Shown piece after piece: positions 45,425 to 54,318 of a stretch of DNA of 64,000 nucleotides. The notes below the pieces were generated by a model. The model made no database searches. It was given only the letters and a program-made list of their open reading frames with translations, and was not told the DNA's origin. Origin of the DNA: Vibrio tapetis subsp. tapetis (GTDB taxonomy: Bacteria; Pseudomonadota; Gammaproteobacteria; Enterobacterales; Vibrionaceae); contig NZ_LT960612.1 in NCBI RefSeq assembly GCF_900233005.1, positions 1,791,154 to 1,855,153 on the forward strand. Reading direction: 5' to 3'. The first letter of the stretch is position 1. Each line of letters begins with the position of its first letter. A program made the translations under genes and the position numbers.

Positions 45425-45644
45425 TCTGAGATAAACGTATAAGAAAATCCGCTGAGTCTATTTGCAGAGCTCCCAATAACTTTTCGAGCGTATCTAAAGT
45501 GACATTACGTTGGTTACGCTCCACTCCAGAAATGAAGGTCCTATCAATACCTGATTTTTTTGCCAATTTATCCTGGCTAAGTCCAGACTCGATGCGTATT
45601 TCACGTAGTAGTAATGCGGTGTTTTTTCGAAGTGAATGATTCAT
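45414..45644 (-). CDS. XRE-family helix-turn-helix regulator
   Basis: 76 residues, almost entirely one Cro/C1-type HTH domain. It has ALLLREIRIESGLSQDKLAK for helices 1-2, the recognition region KSGIDRTFISGVERNQRNVT and the closing LDTLEKLLGALQ. Small single-domain proteins of this size act as dimers. They include restriction-modification controllers, antitoxins and element repressors. No methylase or toxin gene is adjacent, so the role is open; control of the mobile region is plausible. It converges on the 71-residue gene with an 11-base overlap. Confidence 0.85.
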   Translation of the reverse strand: MNHSLRKNTALLLREIRIESGLSQDKLAKKSGIDRTFISGVERNQRNVTLDTLEKLLGALQIDSADFLIRLSQIKS

Positions 45645-46224
45645 ATATAGCCAATTACCGATTTAAGTCACTTTAGTGTAATAAAAACAAATTATAAGAC
45701 CACTGACTATAAGTCACATAAGCTTACTTACAAGCCAGATGTTGTGGCATAGGTCAAAATAGACCTCACGGCCTAATTAGGCGCTTCGATGACCAGCTAC
45801 CACTCACGCTTGGTTCGTTACTTTCCTTTGCCTAGTAATATGCTTGGGTGGGAGTGACTTACAACATGTCAGCTAATTCTTTAACCACTAACATCAATTC
45901 GCTTAGTCAGTTGAGTACGTGCTCATGCTGGCCTCATCCCATGTCTTTAGCGCTTGCAGTCTATCTGGTGCAGATCATAAATACTCAACCGACACATTTT
46001 AGCGACATACTAATCAAATCCCGTCCCTACCAAAACTAACTGAACAGAAACCAACAAACTTGTGCGCCCAATTAGATAACAAACATTGTTTAGCGTTTTA
46101 ACCTGAATTAAATTGCCTGTATGTCAATCGGTTTTACTTTGTATACCCGTAACTTGAAATAGTGTGCGACTAAACCATGGATATGTGAATTCAGATTTTT
46201 ATATAAACCAAATAGGACAAACCT
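45645..46224. other. Mostly non-coding stretch with a weak small ORF
   Basis: 580 bases. A 57-codon frame at 45866-46039 (MSANSLTTNINSLSQLSTCS...) has GGGAG about 11 bases upstream and is only weakly supported. A run at 45750-45775 (GGTCAAAATAGACCTC) contains GGTC..GACC. The XRE gene promoter should lie at 45645-45720. Confidence 0.4.
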
Positions 46225-46410
46225 GTGCCTGAACAATCAAAGTCCATTAACGTAACTGTTGCAGTGCATGAGCACAACAATCGACTTTTAACCGCATCTG
46301 CAAAGAAGAATAGACGAGTAAAATTACGCGAAGCAGAAGCAAGGCTTGCGCATCATTTACACTTGTTTGGTGCTGATTGGGCGCAAGCCCAAATGCCCCA
46401 TAAAAATTAG
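46225..46410 (+). CDS. Small basic hypothetical protein, 61 aa
   Basis: GTG start after AGGAC at a good distance. The protein reads as a short beta segment (SINVTVAVHEHNNRLLTASA), then a basic helix (KKNRRVKLREAEARLAHHL). It is small and basic enough to bind nucleic acid. I do not recognise it. It lies upstream of the conjugation operon, in the position where F-type plasmids carry small regulators or relaxosome proteins such as TraM or TraY, but no similarity to those is visible to me. Treat a DNA-binding role as speculation. Confidence 0.5.
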   Translation: MPEQSKSINVTVAVHEHNNRLLTASAKKNRRVKLREAEARLAHHLHLFGADWAQAQMPHKN

Positions 46411-46701
46411 TTTTATTGTCGGGAATAGATTATTTCCGGCTCGATAACCAATGTATTCTCTATGGTTAACAATATTCCTTGAGCGCTAAGAAGGGCGCGG
46501 GCTGGAATCAAAACGAGTCCAAGAAATGCGTGCGAAACATCAAATTGGCTCAACCATAGAGACTCGCTGCTCTAGCCAAGTAGTATGAATTGTGTTCATA
46601 CATAAGCAAAGAAACACAACACGGGTATTGAAAGGTACCCGCCTAATTTTAAGTGCAGATACTGCCTGCGCGTTAAAGTCAGCTGTTTAGGAATCCACCT
46701 C
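46411..46701. other. Inverted-repeat-rich intergenic region upstream of the tra genes
   Basis: Contains CTCTATGGTT (46458-46467) and its perfect complement AACCATAGAG (46552-46561), separated by 84 bases. A hairpin GTATGAA-TTGTG-TTCATAC lies at 46583-46601. A third stem (GGGTA..TACCC) lies near 46622-46639. Such density is typical of an origin of transfer or a complex promoter. No nic site can be assigned without the relaxase. Confidence 0.45.
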
Positions 46702-47205
46702 ATGCTTAGGATCATGTACGGCATACTCCCTTTGGACAGCCAGTTAATGCTCGGCGACATGACAGAGAAAAAACAATGCAAAAACCTAGTGGGCTTTTCT
46801 TTTCAAGATAACGCCATCATCAATGTCAAATTCATTGCAGATACGGCCGAAGGACTCATTTTTGCCGCGTTGATTGTTCCTAATAGCAGAGTAAATTCGC
46901 CATCGTTTCATGGAAGGATTGAATCCATACAAATAGATGATCGGCAGTGCCGCTTTTCTACCGTCCGTAGCCAACTAGCCATACATTTAAACCGCATACC
47001 GATAACACGGCGCAAACCAACCCGTAAATCAAATCGTATAAAAGGTGAAACTCAATGGCGGAGCAACTCAGGAAAGAAACGATTCCGAAAAGAAAAAAAC
47101 CTCACGTTAAGCAAGAGAAACTGGAAGCAATTTGTACGTAAACGTAAATCCGTGGTCAGCCTATACCTAAAAAATAAGGCAATGATAAGCACAGCCTCCG
47201 TTTAA
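46702..47205 (+). CDS. Hypothetical protein, 167 aa
   Basis: The first 100 residues look like a real folded domain (NLVGFSFQDNAIINVKFIADTAEG, IESIQIDDRQCRFSTVRSQL). The last 60 are extremely basic and low in complexity (RRKPTRKSNRIKGE, KKRFRKEKNLTLSKRNWKQF). In the +1 frame an ATG at 47055 with a good AAAGGTGA ribosome site opens a 28-codon frame, MAEQLRKETIPKRKKPHVKQ..., also lysine-rich. So the true gene end may be near 47055, with a second short gene or a frameshift. The family is unknown. It precedes the pilin gene by 325 bases. Confidence 0.45.
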   Translation: MLRIMYGILPLDSQLMLGDMTEKKQCKNLVGFSFQDNAIINVKFIADTAEGLIFAALIVPNSRVNSPSFHGRIESIQIDDRQCRFSTVRSQLAIHLNRIPITRRKPTRKSNRIKGETQWRSNSGKKRFRKEKNLTLSKRNWKQFVRKRKSVVSLYLKNKAMISTASV

Positions 47206-47530
47206 AAATCAAATTACGTATACAAAGCGACGACCGGTAGAAATGTAGCCTCTGTTATTGGCGCTTCCACAATAAGGGGGATCCATGTCGTTCGAGTGAG
47301 TACCCCGAATTCGGATAACGTACTTCTTTTGCCTCTGCATGATGTCTTTTTATCGTGTCGAGACAAAAGGAACGCCGAAAAAGTGAATCTCTTGTCCTTT
47401 TGGCCACCTATGAACACAACGACTCACGCATATCGCCACCTGGCGGGGGTAAGAAAGGACTGGCAACCTTTTAATGCACCCCTTCGCCACGTTACTTCAT
47501 GACGTTTACTCATAAAAAGGAAATCATCCA
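47206..47530. promoter_or_regulatory. Leader region of the tra operon
   Basis: 325 bases without a supported gene immediately before traA. Base composition shifts here from AT-rich to GC-rich. The traA ribosome site is AAAAAGGAAATC. The tra operon promoter is expected here, but I cannot place -10/-35 boxes with confidence. Confidence 0.4.
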
Positions 47531-47818
47531 ATGAAATGTAACTCACAACGCGCTCTGGCTGTTGGCGTGGCCGTCGGGCTTGGCGCCCTCTTGGTCACTC
47601 AACCCACGCTCGCCGCCGATTTGTTTGCCGGTGGCAAGCAAGCGGTCAAAGACACCGCCGGAAAAGGCTCTCTAGTCGAAACCGCCATGCTCGGCACTGG
47701 CCTACTTGGCGCCGTGGTCACCGGACTCATGACGCGTAACTGGTTCGCCGCCCTCGGCGGATTTGCCGGAGGCTCCATCTTATGGAACGTCGGCGCCCCA
47801 ATGGTCGGACTCGGCTAA
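47531..47818 (+). CDS. traA: TraA-type conjugative pilin precursor
   Basis: 95 residues. A long signal sequence ends at about residue 28 (TQPTLA-AD). The mature part is a short hydrophilic segment (FAGGKQAVKDTAGKGS) followed by two hydrophobic helices with a positive turn between them (MLGTGLLGAVVTGLMTRNWFAALGGFAGGSILW). This is the plan of F-type pilin, which is processed and inserted in the inner membrane before assembly. It lies first in the order traA-L-E-K, nine bases before traL. No separate traX or traQ was found. Confidence 0.85.
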   Translation: MKCNSQRALAVGVAVGLGALLVTQPTLAADLFAGGKQAVKDTAGKGSLVETAMLGTGLLGAVVTGLMTRNWFAALGGFAGGSILWNVGAPMVGLG

Positions 47819-47827
47819 GGAGATCTC

Positions 47828-48130
47828 ATGGAAGATCCTCATCAGTTTTTTGCGGTCCCCAAACACATGAACAAAGGACGCCGCCTCGTCGGCTTCCCCA
47901 TGGATGAAGTGCTGCCAGCGTTTGTCACCTTTGGCCTCGCGTTTTGGCTTGGACACGAAATGATTGGCATGGTGATAGCCATGGCGTGGTTCGGGGGATT
48001 GCGCTACATCAAATCCCAATACGGGGATCACATCATCGCGCAAGCCAGCTATTGGTGGGGGGCTTCCTTTATGAAGCGCGTGTTATTCACGCGCACCCCC
48101 GCCGCCTCCAAACGCTACTGGATATATTAA
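47828..48130 (+). CDS. traL: TraL, conjugative pilus assembly protein
   Basis: 100-residue small inner-membrane protein of the F-type T4SS (VirB3-like). RRLVGFPMDEVLPAFVTFGLAFWLGHEMIG and FGGLRYIKSQYG, followed by the amphipathic end RVLFTRTPAASKRYW, are typical of TraL. The hydrophobic core contains one or two membrane passes. The ribosome site AAGGAGATC precedes the ATG. It is followed by traE after nine bases. Confidence 0.9.
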   Translation: MEDPHQFFAVPKHMNKGRRLVGFPMDEVLPAFVTFGLAFWLGHEMIGMVIAMAWFGGLRYIKSQYGDHIIAQASYWWGASFMKRVLFTRTPAASKRYWIY

Positions 48131-48139
48131 AGGCCGTTT

Positions 48140-48715
48140 ATGGACAGTTTCATCAAACAAGACAAACTGGCGATAAAAAGCCTGCTCAATCTTTTTTTGA
48201 GCCTCGGCTTTCTTGCCATGCTCCTCACCAATCTGGTGCTCGGTTTTTCGGTGTACCAAGCCCTCACCCATAAAAGCCGCACCCTTGTGCCCCCGGTGAT
48301 ATCAAAAGCCTTCTCTTTGTCGGACTCCCAAGTGGATGCGCCCTACTTAGAGCAAATGGCCGATTACTTTTTGTATCTCAAACTCAACGTCACCCCAGGC
48401 AACGTCGGTCGGCAATACGGCCAACTGCTGGAATACGTAGACGAAGGCAGTTGGGCCACCTTTCAACCCAATCTGCTGCGAGAAGCGGGCGCCATCAAAA
48501 AGGGCAACATCAGCAGCCAGTTCGCTGCAAGCACGTTCACGATTAACCTTGATGAGTTGAAAGTGCACGTAAAAGGAACGCTAACCAAACACGTAGGCAC
48601 GCGCACGCTGCCCGCGGAGAGTAAATGGTATCAAGTCAACCTGACCTACCACCATGGCGTACTCGCCCTTCAATCCATCCAAACTCTAGAGGCCACCGAC
48701 CATGCATCGCCCTAA
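48140..48715 (+). CDS. traE: TraE, conjugative pilus assembly protein
   Basis: 191 residues, F-type TraE (VirB5/VirB8-like position in the operon). An N-terminal membrane helix (about 15-38, LLNLFLSLGFLAMLLTNLVLGFSVYQAL) is followed by a periplasmic domain with LEQMADYFLYLKLNVTPGNV and LKVHVKGTLTKHVGTRTLP. It acts in pilus assembly at the inner membrane. The stop overlaps the traK start by 14 bases, showing coupling. Confidence 0.9.
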   Translation: MDSFIKQDKLAIKSLLNLFLSLGFLAMLLTNLVLGFSVYQALTHKSRTLVPPVISKAFSLSDSQVDAPYLEQMADYFLYLKLNVTPGNVGRQYGQLLEYVDEGSWATFQPNLLREAGAIKKGNISSQFAASTFTINLDELKVHVKGTLTKHVGTRTLPAESKWYQVNLTYHHGVLALQSIQTLEATDHASP

Positions 48716-49493
48716 TGTCTTTCCCCCAACGCGCACTCGGTTTTATCCCCCGTTTTACACACGGTTGTGCTTACTGCTCTTTCTCTTGAGCACTCCACTC
48801 ATGGCGCAAGCCCAAAACGCAGAAAAAGTGACTTACCCCTTTAGTAATGGCGACACCATCCCTTTATCTCTGTCTTCCATTAACCTCAACCGGCTCGTGG
48901 TGGCCAATGACCGAATTTTATCCATCGTGTGCCCGCAAGGCTTTTGCACCTCATCGGGCAACCAAAAAGACGCCTCCGGCTCCATCACCTTAAAAATCAA
49001 CATTGCTCTGCCCTTTACCGCGCATTTGACCACCGAAAAAGGGCGCTTGTTCGCGCTGTTCATCAGCCCCAAAGCCACCCCGGGCTTCGTGTCCGAATTT
49101 ACGTGGGCGCAGTCTCATTTAGAGCAAGACAGTGTCATGCAAACCAGCGCCGATTACCCCAAGGGCCTGACACGACTCACCAAGGCCATGATGCGCTTTG
49201 TCCATGACAAAGCGCCGATTGAGGGATTTAGCCAGCACCCGGTAGATCCCGCCACGTTACCAGACGATGACGCAGCGCTGGCCGTCATCCCCACCACCGT
49301 GTTTGTCGGCCGCGATTACTCGGGCATCATTTACACCCTGCGCAACCAAACCCAAACCCTTATGACGCTCACCACCGCGCAATTTTACAGCGATTCCGCG
49401 CGCAGTGCGGCGCTTGAAGCTTACGAGCTGGCTCCTGGAGCCAGCACCACCTTATACCTCATCACCGGGGGAGGCGCCGCGCATGTTCGATAA
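48702..49493 (+). CDS. traK: TraK, outer-membrane core component (secretin-like)
   Basis: 263 residues with a signal peptide (about 1-38, CLLLFLLSTPLMAQAQ). TraK in F is the VirB9-like ring protein that works with TraV and TraB to span the envelope. Segments seen are NGDTIPLSLSSINLNRLVVANDRI, SGSITLKINIALPFTAHLTTEKG and the C-terminal VFVGRDYSGIIYTLRNQT. The gene overlaps traB by 11 bases. The long N-terminal extension before the hydrophobic core (MHRPNVFPPTRTRFYPPFYTR) suggests a later true start, but no better ribosome site was seen. Confidence 0.88.
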   Translation: MHRPNVFPPTRTRFYPPFYTRLCLLLFLLSTPLMAQAQNAEKVTYPFSNGDTIPLSLSSINLNRLVVANDRILSIVCPQGFCTSSGNQKDASGSITLKINIALPFTAHLTTEKGRLFALFISPKATPGFVSEFTWAQSHLEQDSVMQTSADYPKGLTRLTKAMMRFVHDKAPIEGFSQHPVDPATLPDDDAALAVIPTTVFVGRDYSGIIYTLRNQTQTLMTLTTAQFYSDSARSAALEAYELAPGASTTLYLITGGGAAHVR

Positions 49494-50991
49494 CACCAAA
49501 GACCGATTAAGCCGCGTGGGACGCACCTTCTTTAAAGACCGTGACGGGGACTTTGACCAAGGCGAGCGCATCAACCAAGCCACGCACTCCCGCAACCTCA
49601 TCATCACTGTGGTTATCTTGGCGGCGCTCGCCTTAGCGGGCGCGCTGGTCTGGCAAATGACGCGAGAGGCCACCTCGGTTGAGCCCGTCACCCAAGTGGG
49701 CTTTGGCGCCGTGGTCGGTGACGACTTCACCGAAAAAGACAACCAATCCGCCCTCACCGCGCAGCAGCTTAAAATCAACCAGCTAGAGCAATCCCTGATT
49801 AAGTTTGAAAGTACGCTGGGGCGCTTTGGCGACAGTCTCACCGCAGAGCTTAAAAACATCGAGCAGGCGAGCGCGCGCAATCAAAGCTCGACCTTGAGTG
49901 AGCTTGAGCGAAAAATGCAAGACAAACTGGCGGAAATCGACGCCCTCAAAACGCAACTCACCACGCAGTGGCAAGAGGCGAAGAAACCGGCAGGCCAAGG
50001 CGCGTCAGCCGACGTCTATTCTGGCCGAAATTTTGGGGAGTATGCCCTGCCCCCTCGCCCGTCGGTTCGTGATGGGCAAAACAACTCGAACATGGCGGAC
50101 TTTCAATACCAAGGCAAAGACAACGTCGCGTTTGCCGCGCAAGGCTTTGACAGTTTCGAGTTCACCTGGGCGGCCAGTGAGCAAGAACGCGCCCCTCGGC
50201 GCACCGTTGATAACTACGTGCCAACCAGCACCTTTGTGACCGCGGTGGTCACCGGGGGCGCGGATGCGAACGCCGGTGTCTTAGGCCAAGGCGATACGGC
50301 GCCGCTGGTTTTCCAAACCCTGAACGCCGGCATTTTGCCAAACGGTAAACCGTCAAAATTACGCGACTGCACCGTAACAGGTTCCGTTTATGGGGAAATC
50401 TCGTCCAGTCGCGGCATTGTTCGCACCCACCGTTTGAGCTGCATCCAGCCCAGCGGCGACATCTTAGACGTGCCCGTCAAGGCCACCGCGTTTAACTTTG
50501 GTCGCAACGGCATTCGAGGCACGACGATATTGAAAAACGGTCAAATCGTTAAAATGGCCGGGATATCAGGCATCCTTGAAGGATTAGGCGGCGCCGGCAA
50601 AGCCCTGTCACAAACCACTACCCCGACCGCGTTAGGGCCAAGCAGCAGCGTCAGCACCGACAAAATCGGCCTGAACTTACTGGGCAGTGCCACCCAAAGC
50701 GTCGGCAGCAAACTGGCTGACTATTACATCCAATTGGCGGAGTTGTATCACCCCATCGTGGAAGTCAACCCGGGCGCCATCGTGAACCTGGTGTTCTTGG
50801 AAGGCTTCCCGCTTGACCCCGTCTTGGCCCAAGCCTACGAAACCGAACTGGAAGAAAAAGCGCACGCCGCTTCCAATACCAACCACATCATGGACGTCAT
50901 CACCAATGCGCCGACGAGCGCCATCAACCCCCTCGCCGATAAGCTCACTCAACAAGGGCTTAACCAAACCGGCTTTGGACGACAGGAGTAA
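49483..50991 (+). CDS. traB: TraB, VirB10-like envelope-spanning protein
   Basis: 502 residues from the ATG at 49483 (MFDNTKDRLSRVG). Farther-upstream in-frame starts lie inside traK and lack a family N-terminus. Plan: cytoplasmic N-terminus, membrane helix (about 40-58, LIITVVILAALALAGALVW), periplasmic coiled coil (about 85-165), then the TrbI/VirB10 barrel domain (from about 235) with VTAVVTGGADANAG, TVTGSVYGEISSSRGIVRTHRLSCI and a C-terminal AELYHPIVEVNPGAIVNLVFLEGF. It links inner membrane and TraK/TraV ring. traV begins three bases later. Confidence 0.93.
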   Translation: MFDNTKDRLSRVGRTFFKDRDGDFDQGERINQATHSRNLIITVVILAALALAGALVWQMTREATSVEPVTQVGFGAVVGDDFTEKDNQSALTAQQLKINQLEQSLIKFESTLGRFGDSLTAELKNIEQASARNQSSTLSELERKMQDKLAEIDALKTQLTTQWQEAKKPAGQGASADVYSGRNFGEYALPPRPSVRDGQNNSNMADFQYQGKDNVAFAAQGFDSFEFTWAASEQERAPRRTVDNYVPTSTFVTAVVTGGADANAGVLGQGDTAPLVFQTLNAGILPNGKPSKLRDCTVTGSVYGEISSSRGIVRTHRLSCIQPSGDILDVPVKATAFNFGRNGIRGTTILKNGQIVKMAGISGILEGLGGAGKALSQTTTPTALGPSSSVSTDKIGLNLLGSATQSVGSKLADYYIQLAELYHPIVEVNPGAIVNLVFLEGFPLDPVLAQAYETELEEKAHAASNTNHIMDVITNAPTSAINPLADKLTQQGLNQTGFGRQE

Positions 50992-50994
50992 CAC

Positions 50995-51375
50995 ATGAAG
51001 CGCATCATAATCAGCCTCACTTTGCTGACCTTATCCGGCTGCGCCGCCGGATTGGATGGCGACTACGGCTGCAAAAAAATAGGCGGCACATCGAGCTGTA
51101 CCACCATGGACGACATTAGAAACAACCCTTACGGTCATGCCGGTCAAGAGCATGGCGACGCCATCTTGACCCCCACCGCGCCCGCCTCTTTTACGCTGCT
51201 GCCAAGGCGAGACCGACATGGCCAGCCGACACGAAGCCGTGAGCGAGTCAAAAAGGTGACCATTTTTCCTTTTAAAGACCAAGATAACGACTACGTTGAC
51301 ACCATGGATGTGTATTTCGTGCTCGATGACAGCCAATGGTCAGGGCGCCCCGCCCCGGCCATTTGGCAAGATTAA
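50995..51375 (+). CDS. traV: TraV, outer-membrane lipoprotein of the T4SS core
   Basis: 126 residues. The lipobox LSGC places the lipidated cysteine at C16. The TraV signature follows: GDYGCKKIGGTSSCTTMDDI, with paired cysteines. The C-terminal half (VKKVTIFPFKDQDNDYVDTMDVYFVLDDSQW) matches the end of TraV. It is shorter than F TraV (about 170 aa), with a compressed middle. It anchors the TraB-TraK core in the outer membrane. Confidence 0.9.
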   Translation: MKRIIISLTLLTLSGCAAGLDGDYGCKKIGGTSSCTTMDDIRNNPYGHAGQEHGDAILTPTAPASFTLLPRRDRHGQPTRSRERVKKVTIFPFKDQDNDYVDTMDVYFVLDDSQWSGRPAPAIWQD

Positions 51376-51388
51376 AAGGAGAAAAGAA

Positions 51389-51713
51389 TGCAATCCTTCA
51401 TAAAAAAGGCGTTCATTGTCGCCACTTGGGCTAAGGCGCTCTGTTAATGAGCGCCTTAGCCCAAGTGGCGCAGTACGTGCTCAGCACGAACTCGGCCAGA
51501 GCCCACACCTATACGGTCTACCTTGAGCATCAACCGTGGCCTCATCAACGCCTTATTGACGCTTTACGCGAGCTAGAGCGGTGCGAACTCGGGCAACCTA
51601 TCAGCGAAGACGCCACACACCCAATCATCAAACCCGTTAACCTCTACGAGTGCCTGAAAAAACAGGCTTCAATGAACTCTCGGCCGCCATTAAGCGCTCC
51701 GATGAGGCCATGA
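51389..51713 (+). pseudogene. Small exported protein gene between traV and traC, frame interrupted
   Basis: An ATG after AAAAGGAGAAAAGA opens MQSFIKKAFIVATWAKALC, then stops at TAA. The next frame, starting MSALAQVAQYVLSTNSARAH, continues to 51713. Together they read as a signal peptide plus a small mature protein of about 75 residues (YTVYLEHQPWPHQRLIDALRELERCELGQP..VNLYECLKKQ). One added base near 51440-51443 would fuse them. The break falls exactly at a perfect 20-base inverted repeat. The mature part is not recognised. Alternatively the second frame alone is the gene, starting at 51447. Confidence 0.5.
51421..51469. repeat. Perfect 20-base inverted repeat, 9-base loop
   Basis: GCCACTTGGGCTAAGGCGCT at 51421-51440 is exactly complemented by 51450-51469. 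The loop is CTGTTAATG and holds the ATG of the second frame. There is no following T run, so it is not a standard terminator. The stem would hide the translation start in RNA. Confidence 0.85.
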
Positions 51714-51763
51714 TGCCCGTCAGTTGGCCCTTATCCCTTTTCTGGTAACCCCACGGAGTCTCC

Positions 51764-54318
51764 ATGTTTTCTCAATCCACCTCCGGCTTATCCCGCCTCT
51801 TTACCGAGGCCAAAAAAGCGCAAAACCACCTACACCATGAACTGCCGTATCGAGAGCATGACGCCATTGACCGCGTTTTTCGCAATCAACATGCTCAAGG
51901 CTTTGGCTTTCGCCTCAGCATTCTGGGCGGCGCCAATGACACCATCATTCAATCGCTCAACAAATTGGTGGCCGATTTACCGCAAGGCGACAAATGGGAC
52001 TATCAATTGCAACTGTTTGGCCACAATCGAGTGGCGCATTATCTGGAAAGCAACGAAGCCTTACTCAGTAAACGCGGCGGCGTGTGCGCGAAAATGGCAA
52101 GAGATGACGCGATTTACGCGAATTACGCTGCCCAAGCCGGCTTTTTTCATCGACAAAAAAACAGCCATTTCGATTTACGCGATTATGATGCGTTTATGTT
52201 TGTCTCAACCTGCGAAGACGAACCCCAAGCCTTGCTGGATGCGCGCATCACGCTGGAGACCGGGTTGATGCAATTGGGGTTTGATTTGCAACCGCTGACC
52301 CCGGAGGCGCTGCTCACTCACGTGGGCGATGTGCTTAATTTTGATCCCAATCAAGACCGCCCACAGCTCAAGTCTTATCACCCTTTGGAGTCACTGCACC
52401 GCCAAGCGCTCGCCCCTGACACGGAAATGATGACGCACCGTGAGTACATTGATACGCGCCACACCAACGACAAGGGCGAAGAAACTCGCGGACGCATTGT
52501 GAACATGGGCTTATCCAAACTGCCCGGAGACTATCGTCTGTACGCGCTGCCAGAGTGTTTTTCGTCGTTAAGAAACGTCTCCCGCTCCATCAAATGCCCC
52601 CATATGCTGACGCTCAACTTTCGTCATGAGCCCACCGGGAAACAAAACGCCAGTAATGATGCCAAAATCAAAGATTTGACCAAAACGGTGGAGTCAAAAA
52701 TGGCCCTACTGGCGCCCACCGCCAAAGACGAGCTGGCCGAGCGCAAAGCCATTCAAGCGGGATTGCTGGGTAAATCTTTCACCATCGCCAGCATGGTCTT
52801 GACCGTCACGCTGTTCACCAACCGCAAGGAAGGAAAACAGCACACCCAAGCGGCCAGAGAAGCGTTCAGTAACGCCGGTCTCGATATCGCCCCCCTCAAA
52901 ATGCTCCAGCCTCAAGCCTTGCTCAGCATCCTGCCCTTCATGATGAGCGAAGGGCTTTGGGAGGATTGCAAGCGAGTCGGCCGCACTCGCACCGTGAAAA
53001 GCTCCAATCTGGTGAACTTTTTCCCGGTGGTGCTGGATTTTCGCCAGCTCAAAGGCGGCATGCTGCTTCCGACCATGCGACAGCAGATCTCATTTTTTAA
53101 CCCCTTTACCTGTGGCAGTGATAACCAGAACATTGCCCTGACGGGCGGCTCAGGGGCGGGCAAAAGCTTCTTTGTCCAAGAGATGGCCGAGAACGTGTAC
53201 GCCATGGGGGGCAAAGTGTGGATCCTCGATAAAGGCGCCAGCTACAAAAAGCTCACCTTGAGTTTGGGCGGCACCTACATGACCCACAACAACATTTACT
53301 TAAACCCGTTCACTCACTTAGGGAAAATGGCCGACGCCCAATTTGAGTTTGTGGACGACGACGGCACCGCGGTGGATCCGATGATGGAAGCGCTGGACAA
53401 CATCACGGCTTTATTCGCCACCATCGCCTCGCCTTATGCGCCCCTGTCCACGTTCCAACAAAGCGTTTTGGGCGACGCCATTGTCCAAGCGTGGGAAGCC
53501 AAAGGCGTAGACACCTTGGTGGATGATGTCAGGGATGCCCTCATCGACATTGCCGGCGAAGAGCAAGACCGCCGCATCAAAGACATTGCGGTGCAACTGA
53601 AAAAGTATGGCACCGATGGCACGTATAGTGATGTGTTTAACAAGCCGTCCATGCTCGATCCTAAAGTGGAATTCACCACCTTGGAGCTCGATGGCTTTCC
53701 GCCTGCGGTGTTAAGACCGGTGATTTTCGCGCTCATGGTGTCGATTAATCAGCAAATGTACTTATCCGGCTCTCGCTCTACCCCGAAGCTGTGCATCATT
53801 GAAGAAGCGTGGAGCTTGTTGAGTGGCGCCAACGAGCAGGCGCGCGAGTTCATTAACACCGGCTATCGCACCGCTCGAAAATTCGGTGGCGCGTTTTGCA
53901 CCGTCACGCAAGGCATTGAGGATTTCTTTAGTAGCGAAGAAGCCAAGGCAAGCTACAACAATTCCGACATTCATATCTTATTACGACAAGGAGCCGGCTT
54001 TGATAACTACCTCACCGACAACCCCAACGTGTTCTCCTCCTTTGACCAAGCCATCATCAAGGGGTTTGAGAAATCCAGCGAAGCGGGCTACAGCTGCGCG
54101 CGCATCAAAGCGGGTGGACACGTTACCTACCACCGCTTTTCGCCTCCCCCGTCAAACGCGCCATGCTCTCCACGGAGCCTCACGAGTTTGAGTATTGTGA
54201 AAACTTGGTGCAAGCAGGCCACGCTTTGGAGTCGGCCATTGAGCAAACGTCCATGCACTTTTACGGCGATGAAATCCACGCCTTCCAGCAAGCCATCCAT
54301 CAAACGGGCGGTGCCTAG
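51764..54318 (+). CDS. traC: TraC, T4SS assembly ATPase (VirB4-like), 3' frameshift
   Basis: About 850 residues. Walker A is LTGGSGAGKSFF (from T460), Walker B LCIIEEAW (E680-E681), with the TraC/VirB4 segments FFNPFTCGSDNQNIAL, VWILDKGASYKKL and NTGYRTARKFGGAFCTVTQGIEDFF. It powers pilus assembly. The native end (FASPVKRAMLSTEPHEFEYC.. to IHQTGGA-TAG at 54318) lies one base out of frame with the main body. At 54136-54143 CGCTTTTCGCC should probably read with one more T. As written, the frame runs on into traW to 55036 and would give a 1090-residue fusion. A homopolymer sequencing error is the simplest explanation. Confidence 0.85.
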
